Shown in pieces: positions 53,460 through 62,180 of a stretch of DNA of 64,000 nt. The position numbers and the translations under genes are program-made. The stretch lies in NCBI GenBank assembly GCA_927797885.1, contig OV696605.1, positions 186,001 through 250,000 on the forward strand. Reading direction: 5' to 3'. Position 1 is the first letter of the stretch. Every line of letters starts with the position of its first letter. The notes beneath the pieces are model-generated. The model worked only from the letters and a program-made list of their open reading frames with translations, ran no database searches and was not told where the DNA came from. The DNA comes from Gloeomargaritales cyanobacterium VI4D9 (GTDB lineage: Bacteria > Cyanobacteriota > Cyanobacteriia > Gloeomargaritales > Gloeomargaritaceae).

Positions 53460-55247
53460 CTAGTTCGTCTGGTTTTGTGCCAGTAACATCGCTGAATTGA
53501 TAATCGCCACATGGGTGTAGGCTTGGGGAAAATTCCCCGTCAACTCACCAGTTTTTTGGTTAATATCCTCCGAAAATAAACCTAAATGATTGCCATAGGA
53601 TAGTATATGTTCAAAGTAGTTTCTCGCCTTGCGTTTTTGACCGGAAAGCGTCAGGGCATCAATCAACCAAAACGTACAAATGGTAAAGGCATTTTCCGGC
53701 AAACCTAACTCGTCATGGTTGGTATATCGGAACATTAATCCATCCACCATCAGTTCCTCCTCCGAACGTTTAATCGTTGCTAACATCCGGGGGTCTTTCG
53801 GGTCAATGATCCCCAGGATCGGCATGAGTAAATTACTGGCATCTAAATCATCTTTGCCATAGGCTTGGGTAAAGGCTTGTCGGTCATTATTCCAGGCTGA
53901 ACCGAGGATCATTTCCCGCATTAATTTGCGCTTTTGGTTCCACTTTCTGTAGAGACTTTGGCGTTTGAGTTGATAGGCAATTTTGCAACCCCGATCCACC
54001 GCCACCCAACACATCAATTTCGAGAAGGTGTAATGGTCAGGGCGGTCGCCAATCTCCCAAATGCCATTGTCTTTTTCAGGAAATTTTTGAATCGCTAAAT
54101 CCACAAGTTGTTCCACACAAGTCCAAAGCAAGTCACAGTTGGGACAGACCACCCGTTCATCCACAAAAACCGGATACATACTCAATAATGCTTCCCCATA
54201 AACATCGGTTTGATGGTGCAGGGTGGCATCATTGCCAATGCGTACCGGGCGACTCCCATGAAACCCAGCTAAATAATCCAAATATTGCACTGTGGGTACA
54301 TCTTCCCCTTCGATGGTATATAAGGGTTTTAAGTAACCCGGATGCGCCAAAACAATTTTGGATAAATAACCGACAAAATTTTCTGTTTCCTCAAATTTGG
54401 AGAGTTTCAGCAGGGCGTTTACCGTAAAGAATGAATCCCGAATCCAACAGTAGCGGTAGTCCCAATTCCGAATACCACCGACAATTTCTGGTAAGCTGGT
54501 GGTGGGGGCGGCAATGATTGCTCCGGTGGGTTCATAGATCATTTGTTTCAATGTTAGCGCCGAACGAATAATGGGCTTTTGGTATTCATTGGGTAAGTAA
54601 CAATGTTTGACCCAGCGTTGCCAGTAGTGATTTGTCCGTGCCAATTTTTCTTTAATGGCAGCAATGGCTTGGTCTGGGATGGGTTGATAGTAGGATAAAC
54701 TTAAAAAAGCATCCCCTTTCAAACGGATGGGTTCCTTGCCAATAATTTGCACCGGCGAAACGCTGGTTACCAGAAATAGGTTGTTGTCCTGGTGGGGGGA
54801 TGCAATGGTGGTTTCATTGACCATGCGACAGGGAGCAAATTCTGGTTGATACCCGGGTCTCGGATGATAATGGATGATAATTTCTGGTTCCCCAAAACGC
54901 ACTTCAATATAGCGACATAATTCCGGGGGGGTGTAGGAACGATTGCCATCCCAAATTTCCCAACGGGGCATGAAATCATGAATTACGAATGAAGCAAAGT
55001 TTGATTCAAAAATGGTTAATAAAACATTGCTATTTTTTTCATAGGTTTGATGAATGGTGTAAAGTTCAGGATGCACTGGTTCAATCCCAAAATAACTCCC
55101 CTTTTCCGCATCCAACAAACGGTCAAAAACAAATGCACCTTCAAAGGTAGGCATACACAGATAATCAATGCTCCCCACCGGGGAAACCAGGGCACATATC
55201 CGCCCATTACCAATCAGTCCATAGTTCAAAGAAACCGGCGACTTCAT
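53460..55247 (-). CDS. Glycoside hydrolase family 15 (trehalase/glucoamylase type)
   Basis: 595 residues. N-terminal beta-sandwich beginning YGLIGNGRICALVSPVGSIDYLCMPTFEGAFVFDRLLD, and an (alpha/alpha)6 barrel with IVGGIRNWDYRYCWIRDSFFTVNALL, DNGIWEIGDRPDHYTFSKLMCWVAVDRG (general acid Glu near 405) and the distal SEDINQKTGELTGNFPQAYTHVAIINSA carrying the base Glu. Bacterial and archaeal GH15 members include trehalases; its place ahead of otsA-otsB suggests turnover of trehalose or of maltodextrin feeding it. Confidence 0.88.
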   Translation of the reverse strand: MKSPVSLNYGLIGNGRICALVSPVGSIDYLCMPTFEGAFVFDRLLDAEKGSYFGIEPVHPELYTIHQTYEKNSNVLLTIFESNFASFVIHDFMPRWEIWDGNRSYTPPELCRYIEVRFGEPEIIIHYHPRPGYQPEFAPCRMVNETTIASPHQDNNLFLVTSVSPVQIIGKEPIRLKGDAFLSLSYYQPIPDQAIAAIKEKLARTNHYWQRWVKHCYLPNEYQKPIIRSALTLKQMIYEPTGAIIAAPTTSLPEIVGGIRNWDYRYCWIRDSFFTVNALLKLSKFEETENFVGYLSKIVLAHPGYLKPLYTIEGEDVPTVQYLDYLAGFHGSRPVRIGNDATLHHQTDVYGEALLSMYPVFVDERVVCPNCDLLWTCVEQLVDLAIQKFPEKDNGIWEIGDRPDHYTFSKLMCWVAVDRGCKIAYQLKRQSLYRKWNQKRKLMREMILGSAWNNDRQAFTQAYGKDDLDASNLLMPILGIIDPKDPRMLATIKRSEEELMVDGLMFRYTNHDELGLPENAFTICTFWLIDALTLSGQKRKARNYFEHILSYGNHLGLFSEDINQKTGELTGNFPQAYTHVAIINSAMLLAQNQTN

Positions 55248-55504
55248 CCGTTAACCTACTCCCACATTCAACTCATGATATTAAATGATACTAATGCTTT
55301 ACTGTGTTTTAAGGGTGCTTTTTCTAGGTAGCTACGTTCACCTTAGCACTCCGACTCAAATGCGGTCAAATTCACCTCTGGGCATTGCCACAGGATTTTG
55401 TATTCAGGGATGAAAATTGCTACTGCCCTGGAACCACTGCGGAAAATTCAATTAGCATGGGAAAGTGGGATGTTTCACCCCTGAGGTAGGTGCAAGGCAT
55501 AGGC
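55248..55504. other. Divergent gap between the trehalose operon and the M50 gene
   Basis: 257 bp, probably carrying promoters for both sides. A 24-codon frame from the ATG at 55410 (MKIATALEPLRKIQLAWESG...) is open but lacks a ribosome-binding site, so I do not call it a gene. Confidence 0.4.
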
Positions 55505-56881
55505 ATGGCGTATGGATGGGAACTGGTTGCCCTGACTGGGGGACTGCTGGTGTTGTTGGTGGCGGCGGGGTGGCGTTTCCGGGGACTGACGGTGGATCAG
55601 CGGCTGGCGTGGGGGCAGTGGCTTTTGCTGGGGTTGCCCTGGGGGCTGTGGTTGGGGCTGGTGGCGGGGGGCATCCGGGTAAACTTGACAGTAATTGTAT
55701 TGCTTTTGTTAGGCACTCAGTTGGGTTATGTGACCTTGGGGTGGTGGCGACGGCGCTTATTTCCTACTCCAACCCTATCTGCTGGGACGGCGGCGGTTTC
55801 CTCGGCATCGGAAGTGACACCTGCATCTGAGGGTGCCCCGTTTTTGAGTTTGCCGGAATTGCGGGAACTGTGGGGTTGGGAGTATTTTTTTCCGACGGAA
55901 CTGCGTCCCTATCGGGGTGGGGCGATTGTTGCGGGGAATTTGCGGGACAATCCGGCGCAGGCGCATCGGGTGTTGACGGCGAAACTGCGGGAGCGGCTGG
56001 GGGATGCCTACTGGTTGTTTTTGGTGAGGGATGGGCAACAGCGACCCATGCTGGTGATCTTGCCGACGGGGGAGGTGGAGACGGAAATGGTGCCCTGGTT
56101 GCGGGGGTTGAGCCTGGGGCTGTTGGGGGTGGCGTTGGTGACCTCTTGGCAGATTGCTCCCCCCTGGGGACTGCTGATGGGGCTGGTTTTGCTGGCGCAT
56201 GAGGCGGGGCACGGGTGGCAGGCACGGCGGTATGGAGTGCGTTTGTTGTGGCCTTTGTGGGTACCCACGGCGGAATTGGGCTCCTTTGGGGGGGTGACCC
56301 GGTTTGCCACGGCGGTTCCCCATCGCACGGCGCTGTGGGATATTGCGGCGGCGGGGCCTGGGGCGGGAGCAATCGTGAGTCTGACCCTGCTGTTGGTGGG
56401 GTTGGGCATATCGGCGCAAGGGGGGGGGATGTGGGTGGAACCGGAATGGTTGCAGGCTTCCCTGCTGGTGGAGGGGTTGGCACGGTTGGTTGTGGGAGCC
56501 GGGTTGGCAGAGCCGTTGGTGCGTCTGCATCCTTTGGTGACGGTGGGGTGGGTGGGGTTGGTGGTGACGGCGTTGAATCTCCTGCCCGTGGGTTGCTTGG
56601 ACGGGGGGCGCATGATCCAGGCGGTGTATGGGGATAGAATGTTGCGGGCAACGGGCTTGGTGAGTCTGGTGGTGGTGGGGTGGCTGGGGCTGAACCAACC
56701 TGTGCTGTTGTCCTGGGGGATTTTGATTTTGTTTATCCAACGGCGACCGGAACGACCCACCCTGGAGGATATGACGGAACCGGATGACCTGCGGGTGTGG
56801 CTGACGTGGGGTTTACTGTTGTTTGCCCTGGTGGTGCTATTGCCGTGGCAGGCGGGGTTCGTCCTGGGATGGGGGGGATGA
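55505..56881 (+). CDS. Site-2 protease-like M50 membrane metalloprotease
   Basis: 458 residues from the ATG at 55505; the frame extends to a GTG at 55490. Many membrane helices. The zinc motif HEAGH lies near residue 237 and the third ligand in LNLLPVGCLDGGRM near 360. A soluble stretch near 115-195 (LRELWGWEYFFPTELRPYRGGAIVAG) precedes the catalytic core, as in EGY-type proteins of cyanobacteria and plastids. Ends with a 4-bp overlap (ATGA) with the next gene. Confidence 0.88.
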   Translation: MAYGWELVALTGGLLVLLVAAGWRFRGLTVDQRLAWGQWLLLGLPWGLWLGLVAGGIRVNLTVIVLLLLGTQLGYVTLGWWRRRLFPTPTLSAGTAAVSSASEVTPASEGAPFLSLPELRELWGWEYFFPTELRPYRGGAIVAGNLRDNPAQAHRVLTAKLRERLGDAYWLFLVRDGQQRPMLVILPTGEVETEMVPWLRGLSLGLLGVALVTSWQIAPPWGLLMGLVLLAHEAGHGWQARRYGVRLLWPLWVPTAELGSFGGVTRFATAVPHRTALWDIAAAGPGAGAIVSLTLLLVGLGISAQGGGMWVEPEWLQASLLVEGLARLVVGAGLAEPLVRLHPLVTVGWVGLVVTALNLLPVGCLDGGRMIQAVYGDRMLRATGLVSLVVVGWLGLNQPVLLSWGILILFIQRRPERPTLEDMTEPDDLRVWLTWGLLLFALVVLLPWQAGFVLGWGG

Positions 56882-57519
56882 GCGCACCCCGGATTCGGTC
56901 TGAATTGCCCTTGGCTTTGGTGGAAACGGCTTTTTTAGCCAGTACGGCCAGTTTGGGGTGGCTGGCGAGTTTTTATTTGGGGTTAACGCCGGTACTGCGG
57001 TTGTTTTTACCGATTCCCTTGGCGTTGGCGACCCGTCGCTGGGGGTATCGCTGGGGCTGGTTGGGTTTGGTGACGACGTTTCTCCTGTTGTCGGTGCTGA
57101 TGGGGCCGCCCCGGGGTTTGGCGTACATTTTTCGCTATGGGTTTTTGGCGTTGTTGTTGGGCTACCACTGGCGGCGGGGGACGGGCTGGGGCACCACGGT
57201 GGTGCAGGGGATTGGGGTCAGTACGGTGGGGTTTTTCGGGCAGATTGCGGTGCTGTCGGTGCTGTTGGGGGAAAATCTCTGGCTGTTGGTCACCACCCAA
57301 GGCACCCAAGCCCTGGAATGGGTTTTGGAGCGATTGGGGATTTTGGTGCAACCGGACGTGGTCTGGATTCAGGGGGCAACGGTGGTCTTGGTGATGGTCA
57401 ATGCGGCGGTCTATACCTTTGTGGTGCAATTGGTGGCTTGGGCACTGCTGGAGCGGTTGGATACGCCGGTTCCCCCCCCGCCCAACTGGTTGCGGGTTTG
57501 GTTGGGGCTGGAGGAATGA
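56878..57519 (+). CDS. DUF2232-like multi-pass membrane protein
   Basis: 213 residues with about six hydrophobic segments: LVETAFLASTASLGWLASFYLGLTPVLRLFLPIPLALATRRWGYRWGWLGL, then FRYGFLALLLGYHWRRG. The pattern fits DUF2232 (YybS-like), a family sometimes placed near ECF-type vitamin transporter components. Overlaps both neighbours by 4 bp. Confidence 0.75.
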   Translation: MSAPRIRSELPLALVETAFLASTASLGWLASFYLGLTPVLRLFLPIPLALATRRWGYRWGWLGLVTTFLLLSVLMGPPRGLAYIFRYGFLALLLGYHWRRGTGWGTTVVQGIGVSTVGFFGQIAVLSVLLGENLWLLVTTQGTQALEWVLERLGILVQPDVVWIQGATVVLVMVNAAVYTFVVQLVAWALLERLDTPVPPPPNWLRVWLGLEE

Positions 57520-58637
57520 TCCGGGGACACCATCGCCCGGACTGGGTGCAGGCTTGGGGAGCGCAGGTGCGGGGGCGAGCGCCGGGGTTGGTCTGCGTGT
57601 TGGGGTTTACGGAAACGGCGTTGATCCCAGGCATTTCGGCGGCGGGAGCGACCCCAGCGGCTCGGCGTACCACAGCGGCGGCGGATGCGGAATTTCTCCT
57701 GCGGGGCGGGCAACCCCACCCGGTTTATCCCTTGCCCCCTCTCCACCAGGGGGCTTCGCCAGTGTACATTTCCCACGCCATCGTCCGGGCATTAAACCTA
57801 CCCGTCACCCTGGTGAATACAGGCTTGCCCGTGCCCCTATCGGTCCCGGCGGTGAACCTGGGGCAGACCCTCGCCCGCTGTGTCAGCACGGGGCAAGCGA
57901 TGGATTTGGCCACGGTACACCAGCTTTGGCAAAAGGGCTGGGATTGGGGGCGATTCTTGCTTGCGTCTGCACCAAAGCCTTATTACATCCTAGGGGAATG
58001 TGTGGTGGGGGGAACCACAACGGCGTTGGCGGTGCTGACGGGGCTGGGGGTGCGGGCGCAGGGGCGGGTGAGTAGTAGCCATCCCCAATGCAACCATGCC
58101 CAAAAATGGCAGGTGGTGCAAAGTGGCTTACAACGGGCGGGGGATATGTCCGACCCCTGGAGGGTGGTAGCGGCGGTGGGAGACCCCATGCAGGTGGTGG
58201 TGGCAGCCATCACCCTGGCGATCCACCGGGATGTGCCGATCTTATTAGCCGGGGGCACCCAGATGCTGGCGGTGTGGGGATTGATCCAAGCCATTGCCGC
58301 CCATGAAAACCTCCCCTGGCAACCGGAACGGGTATTGGTGGGCACCACCGGCTGGGTGGTTCATGACCCCAGTGCTGAAGTTATCGCCCTGGCGCAGGAT
58401 TTGGGGGCACCCTTGGTTTCAGCAGACCTGGATTTCCGCCATTCCCAGTACAAAGTATTGCGGGTTTATGAACAAGGCTTTGTGAAAGAGGGAGTTGCCG
58501 CAGGAGGTTGCGCCCTAGCCGCCCATTGGTATCGGGGGTGGGGCAGTGAACAGGTGTTAACCGCCGTCGAAAGCCTACTCAACGCCGCAGGGCATTCCCC
58601 AGACGTTCCAGTGCCATCTGCACCTCCGCTTCCGTAA
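57516..58637 (+). CDS. UPF0284/CobT-like nicotinate-nucleotide:base phosphoribosyltransferase homologue
   Basis: 373 residues. GFTETALIPGISAAGATPAARRTTAAADAEFLLRG, GECVVGGTTTALAVLTGLGV and VPILLAGGTQMLAVWGLIQAI match the UPF0284 family, related to CobT, which activates the lower-ligand base in cobalamin synthesis. True activity of the cyanobacterial group is unclear. The 3' end overlaps argD on the other strand by 59 bp. Confidence 0.85.
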   Translation: MIRGHHRPDWVQAWGAQVRGRAPGLVCVLGFTETALIPGISAAGATPAARRTTAAADAEFLLRGGQPHPVYPLPPLHQGASPVYISHAIVRALNLPVTLVNTGLPVPLSVPAVNLGQTLARCVSTGQAMDLATVHQLWQKGWDWGRFLLASAPKPYYILGECVVGGTTTALAVLTGLGVRAQGRVSSSHPQCNHAQKWQVVQSGLQRAGDMSDPWRVVAAVGDPMQVVVAAITLAIHRDVPILLAGGTQMLAVWGLIQAIAAHENLPWQPERVLVGTTGWVVHDPSAEVIALAQDLGAPLVSADLDFRHSQYKVLRVYEQGFVKEGVAAGGCALAAHWYRGWGSEQVLTAVESLLNAAGHSPDVPVPSAPPLP

Positions 58638-59784
58638 CAATTAAAGGCGGGACAAACCGCACCACCTGCGTTCCGGCGGGAACCAACAGCAGTCCCTGCT
58701 CAATCGCCCATTTGACCACATCCCCCGCTTGGAAGGGTGCCGACGGCTGTAATACCAAGCCCTGCAACAGTCCCCAGCCCCGCACCTCCTGGAACCACTC
58801 CGGGTAGGTCGCCACCAAAGCCTGCAACCCCTGGCGCAGCTGTTCCCCCCGCTGTTGCACCTGCGCCAATAACCCCAATTCCTCAATCGTCTGACCCACC
58901 GTTAACGCCGCCCGACAGGCAAGAGGATTGCCCCCGTAGGTACTGGCATGATCCCCAGGTTGAAAGACACTATACTGCTCTTTACATAACACTGCCCCGA
59001 TGGGAATGCCGCCCCCCAACCCCTTAGCAGAGGAAAAAATATCCGGCTCAATCCCCAAACATTCATACCCCCACCAATGCCCCGTGCGCCCCATCCCCGA
59101 CTGCACCTCATCCAGGATCAGTAACATTCCCCGTTCGTCACACAACCGGCGCACCCCCTGGAAGTAATCCCAGTCTCCCGGACGCACCCCCCCTTCCCCC
59201 TGGATGGGTTCAAGCAAAATCGCCGCCACCTGTTCCAATTCCAAAACCGTTTTGGTCAATGCCTCCAGGTCATTGTAGGGCACATAGACAAACCCCGGCA
59301 CCAGCGGGTCGAAATGTTTTTGATACTTGGGTTGTCCCGTCGCCGTCAGGGTCGCCAACGTCCGCCCATGAAAACTGGCTTGAGCCGTGACGATCAGCGG
59401 ATACTCATACCCTTTCACCGTGTGGGCGTACTTCCGGGCTAATTTAATCGCTCCCTCGTTCGCCTCCGCACCGGAATTGGCAAAAAATACCCGGTCGGCA
59501 CAGGAATGGTGCGTGAGAAATGTTGCCAGTTCTTGCTGGAGGGGAATGTGATACAGATTAGAAACGTGGTGCAACTGCTGGATTTGGTCATGCATCGCCT
59601 GGATCAACCGGGGATGGGCGTGCCCCAGAGAACAGGTGGCAATCCCAGCCACAAAATCCAGGTATTCCCGCCCCTGGTCATCCCACACCCGACAGCCCGC
59701 GCCCCGCACCAAGGTCACCGGAAACCGATTGTAAGTGGGCATCAAGGCTTGGGTCAGGGGACGGGGTTCAACCAGGGTAGTCAT
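58579..59784 (-). CDS. argD: Acetylornithine aminotransferase
   Basis: 401 residues from the ATG at 59784. PLP class III transaminase in arginine synthesis. VWDDQGREYLDFVAGIATCSLGHAHP, FFANSGAEANEGAIKLARKYAH, LILDEVQSGMGRTG and the PLP Lys in SSAKGLGGGIPIGAVL near 250. Full length. A longer frame to 59808 exists; no Shine-Dalgarno sequence decides the start. Confidence 0.93.
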   Translation of the reverse strand: MTTLVEPRPLTQALMPTYNRFPVTLVRGAGCRVWDDQGREYLDFVAGIATCSLGHAHPRLIQAMHDQIQQLHHVSNLYHIPLQQELATFLTHHSCADRVFFANSGAEANEGAIKLARKYAHTVKGYEYPLIVTAQASFHGRTLATLTATGQPKYQKHFDPLVPGFVYVPYNDLEALTKTVLELEQVAAILLEPIQGEGGVRPGDWDYFQGVRRLCDERGMLLILDEVQSGMGRTGHWWGYECLGIEPDIFSSAKGLGGGIPIGAVLCKEQYSVFQPGDHASTYGGNPLACRAALTVGQTIEELGLLAQVQQRGEQLRQGLQALVATYPEWFQEVRGWGLLQGLVLQPSAPFQAGDVVKWAIEQGLLLVPAGTQVVRFVPPLIVTEAEVQMALERLGNALRR

Positions 59785-59856
59785 GGCGAGAATCAATGAA
59801 ATGACCATTCTTCTAATGTTAACAGATGACTCTACCTATGCTGAAATGTAACCATA

Positions 59857-59953
59857 TAGCAATCCTAAATGAGAATGGAACAGGGGTCGCAGGGGTAGCG
59901 CCCCCGTCCTTGGTTCTGGGGAATCTCTGTTCACTAATCAAGTAGGATTGCTA
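59857..59953. repeat. R97 miniature repeat, copy 10
   Basis: 97 bp, ends TAGCAATCCT and AGGATTGCTA. The right end sits close to a TauE gene fragment. Confidence 0.9.
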
Positions 59954-59982
59954 TAGCTACCGCATGAGTTTTAGAGTCAGTC

Positions 59983-60203
59983 CGGGGCTTTTGTAACTTT
60001 TGATTTTGCCACAGCACCAACACCGCAATTCCCAATAGAAAATAACCAAAACCCTTTTGCAAATGTTTGGGATGGATATATTGCACCAGATACGCCCCGA
60101 TTACCGTACCAATGCCCGCTAAAAATGTGAAATTCACCGTTAAATGCCAGTCCAAATCCACCCGCCCCAGATAGCCCGCTAAATTTGCGAACCCTGCCAT
60201 TAA
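59983..60203 (-). pseudogene. C-terminal fragment of a second TauE-like permease
   Basis: Encodes LAGYLGRVDLDWHLTVNFTFLAGIGTVIGAYLVQYIHPKHLQKGFGYFLLGIAVLVLWQNQKLQKPR. Positions 59983-60179 match 61399-61595 in the intact tauE gene at all but two of 197 positions. Beyond the block at 60180 the sequence diverges but still reads like a TauE relative (SPFLLMAGFANLAGYLG). The fragment is cut by the R4 repeat region upstream. Confidence 0.85.
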
Positions 60204-60249
60204 TAAGAAAGGTGAGGTTATCCATTGTTACAACGAAAGGGATTATTTC

Positions 60250-60359
60250 AGGGCACCTCTATCAATTCAAAGTTAGCGGTCGTAGCGCCCTTGGTTCTGG
60301 GTAATATGGGTATTCCCACGATGAGATTTTTAGTTGGTTCAAATAAATAGAGGTTCCCT
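60250..60359. repeat. R4 miniature repeat, copy 2
   Basis: Ends AGGGCACCTCTAT and ATAGAGGTTCCCT. The inner GGTTCTGGGTAATATGGGTATTCCCA matches, inverted, 24818-24938. Confidence 0.8.
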
Positions 60360-60395
60360 GCAATCAAAGCGATACTAACAACCTTCAAAAAGACT

Positions 60396-61034
60396 TTATT
60401 GAATCAGGGGAACTGGGCGAAACTCTAGGTTGCCCTCCAACCATTGGGCTGTCTCTAAAGAGCGATAACGATACCCAATTTTGAGTAAGGAGAGTTGGGA
60501 AGTTTGGGGCATTTGCTGAAATTTGAGACTGGCGGGTGTGGGGATTTGGGAAACCAAGGTTTGTGAAGCACTGTAATAGTCTGACCGGGAACCAAGCACA
60601 GGGTTAACCGCCTGAAATTCTAAACCATTGTCGGTGTAAGCTAGGGTTTTTGGCTGACTGCTCCCGTTGAGAACAAAGTCTATTTCCTTCCCTGTGAGAT
60701 TGGTGATTTGCAACTCGCAAAGTACATCGTTTTCTGTACGGCGACAGCCCTGGAGGTCAAACCGAAATTGCCCATCGTTACTAACCTGGCTCGCTACCGC
60801 TACCGCCTGGGGTTTTGTTCCCGGTATATTAGTTCCCGGCTCGCTCTGAGGGGCTTTCTCCCGACTTGCTTCCCCCACTGTAACCGTTGGCGTGGACGAC
60901 GAACTAGCGACCCCCAACCCAAAACGCCGCACCGCCCAGAGGGTCATGGCAATCCCGGCGACCATCCCCAGCAATAGCAAAATGAGCGGTTCCCAAAGAT
61001 TTAACGCTGGTTTCTGCGGGGCGGGTGGTGTCAT
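60396..61034 (-). CDS. Membrane-anchored hypothetical protein
   Basis: 212 residues from the ATG at 61034; the frame is open to 61127. N-terminal membrane helix (LWEPLILLLLGMVAGIAMTLWAV), a Ser/Thr/Pro linker and a beta-rich domain (QFRFDLQGCRRTENDVLCELQITNLTGKEIDFVLNG) with two Cys. No family recognised; extracytoplasmic domain inferred. Confidence 0.6.
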   Translation of the reverse strand: MTPPAPQKPALNLWEPLILLLLGMVAGIAMTLWAVRRFGLGVASSSSTPTVTVGEASREKAPQSEPGTNIPGTKPQAVAVASQVSNDGQFRFDLQGCRRTENDVLCELQITNLTGKEIDFVLNGSSQPKTLAYTDNGLEFQAVNPVLGSRSDYYSASQTLVSQIPTPASLKFQQMPQTSQLSLLKIGYRYRSLETAQWLEGNLEFRPVPLIQ

Positions 61035-61175
61035 AGGGATCCCAGAGCCGAGCTGGTTTCTTAGATTTTTGCCCTTATTTTTGCACAGTGAACAAAGTTC
61101 CGGCAAGGTGGCAAGTACCGACCCCAAAAAATGCTTCCTACTAAAGATGGGCGGCAGAGAAGAGTCAATGAATCA

Positions 61176-61305
61176 AGGGCACCTCTATTGATTTGCACCC
61201 CTTGAAGGTTATGTCGCTAAAATGCCCATACTATCAAGAACCATACACCGCAGGTGCTTCTTTAACGGGGGCTACGCCCCTGCGACCCATTTTTAGAAGT
61301 GCCCT
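61176..61305. repeat. R4 miniature repeat, copy 3
   Basis: Ends AGGGCACCTCTATTGA and TTAGAAGTGCCCT. Inner CAAGAACCATACACCGCAGG and GGGGGCTACGCCCCTGCGACC match parts of R97 copy 1. Confidence 0.75.
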
Positions 61306-61328
61306 AAAATAATAATTAAAATTTACGC

Positions 61329-62180
61329 TTATATTAACAGACGGCTCTGCCTCCGCTGGGAAGTAACAACCGTTATCCCATCCATTCTCGATTCCGCCCG
61401 GGGCTTTTGTAACTTTTGATTTTGCCACAGCACCAACACCGCAATTCCCAATAGAAAATAACCAAACCCCTTTTGCAAATGTTTGGGATGGATATATTGC
61501 ACCAGGTACGCCCCGATTACCGTACCAATGCCCGCTAAAAATGTGAAATTCACCGTTAAATGCCAGTCCAAATCCACCCGCCCCAGATAGCCCGCCAAGC
61601 CCGCTAAAGAATTGGCTGTGATGATCAAAAGAGAAGTGCCAATCGCTTCGGTCATGGGCACCTGCGCCAGCAGTACCAACGCCGGGACAATGGCAAAACC
61701 GCCCCCCACACCGACCAACCCGGTCAGCACCCCCACCATTACCCCCTCCGTCGGCAACCACAGCCAACAATAGCGGCACAGGGGCTGGACATAGGGACCC
61801 TCCACCCCAGGGGTACGGGCACTGCGGCGAATCATCAACCCAGCCGCCACCAACATCGCCCCCGCAAACAGGGTCATCTGCACCGTACTGGTCACAAACG
61901 GCAAAGCCGCCAACCGCGCCCCCAGGTACGCCCCCGCCATCGTCGCCAGCCCAAAGATTGCCCCCGGTCGCCAAGCCACTTGCCCCCGCCGGATGTGGGG
62001 AAGCGCCCCCACCAAGCTCACCGTACCCACCATCACCAGGGTCATGGGAATCGCCGTCTGCGGATCAATCCCCATTACATAGACCAACACCGGCAAAGCC
62101 AGCACCGACCCCCCACCCCCCAACAGCCCCAAACTCAGCCCGATCAGCACCGCCAGGGCATAACCCACCGCTACTGCCAT
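61329..62180 (-). CDS. TauE/SafE-family sulfite/sulfonate exporter
   Basis: 283 residues, about eight membrane helices. LSLGLLGGGGSVLALPVLVYVMGIDPQTAIPMTLVMVGTVSLVGAL and, in the second half, GLVGVGGGFAIVPALVLLAQVPMTEAIGTSLLIITANSLAG are the paired TauE motifs. Its place after a persulfide dioxygenase and a rhodanese suggests export of sulfite produced by them. The start overlaps the rhodanese gene by 10 bp. Confidence 0.9.
   Translation of the reverse strand: MAVAVGYALAVLIGLSLGLLGGGGSVLALPVLVYVMGIDPQTAIPMTLVMVGTVSLVGALPHIRRGQVAWRPGAIFGLATMAGAYLGARLAALPFVTSTVQMTLFAGAMLVAAGLMIRRSARTPGVEGPYVQPLCRYCWLWLPTEGVMVGVLTGLVGVGGGFAIVPALVLLAQVPMTEAIGTSLLIITANSLAGLAGYLGRVDLDWHLTVNFTFLAGIGTVIGAYLVQYIHPKHLQKGFGYFLLGIAVLVLWQNQKLQKPRAESRMDGITVVTSQRRQSRLLI

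Noticed and set aside
55410-55484. 24-codon frame MKIATALEPLRK... as a small gene
   Set aside because: No ribosome-binding site, no recognised relative, and a frame of this length is expected by chance.
57516-58637. Calling this gene cobT outright
   Set aside because: It matches the UPF0284 branch rather than classic CobT, and no other cobalamin genes adjoin.
5011-59953. CRISPR array
   Set aside because: The recurring 97-115 bp units are dispersed singly, differ in orientation and have no regular spacers. No cas gene was seen.
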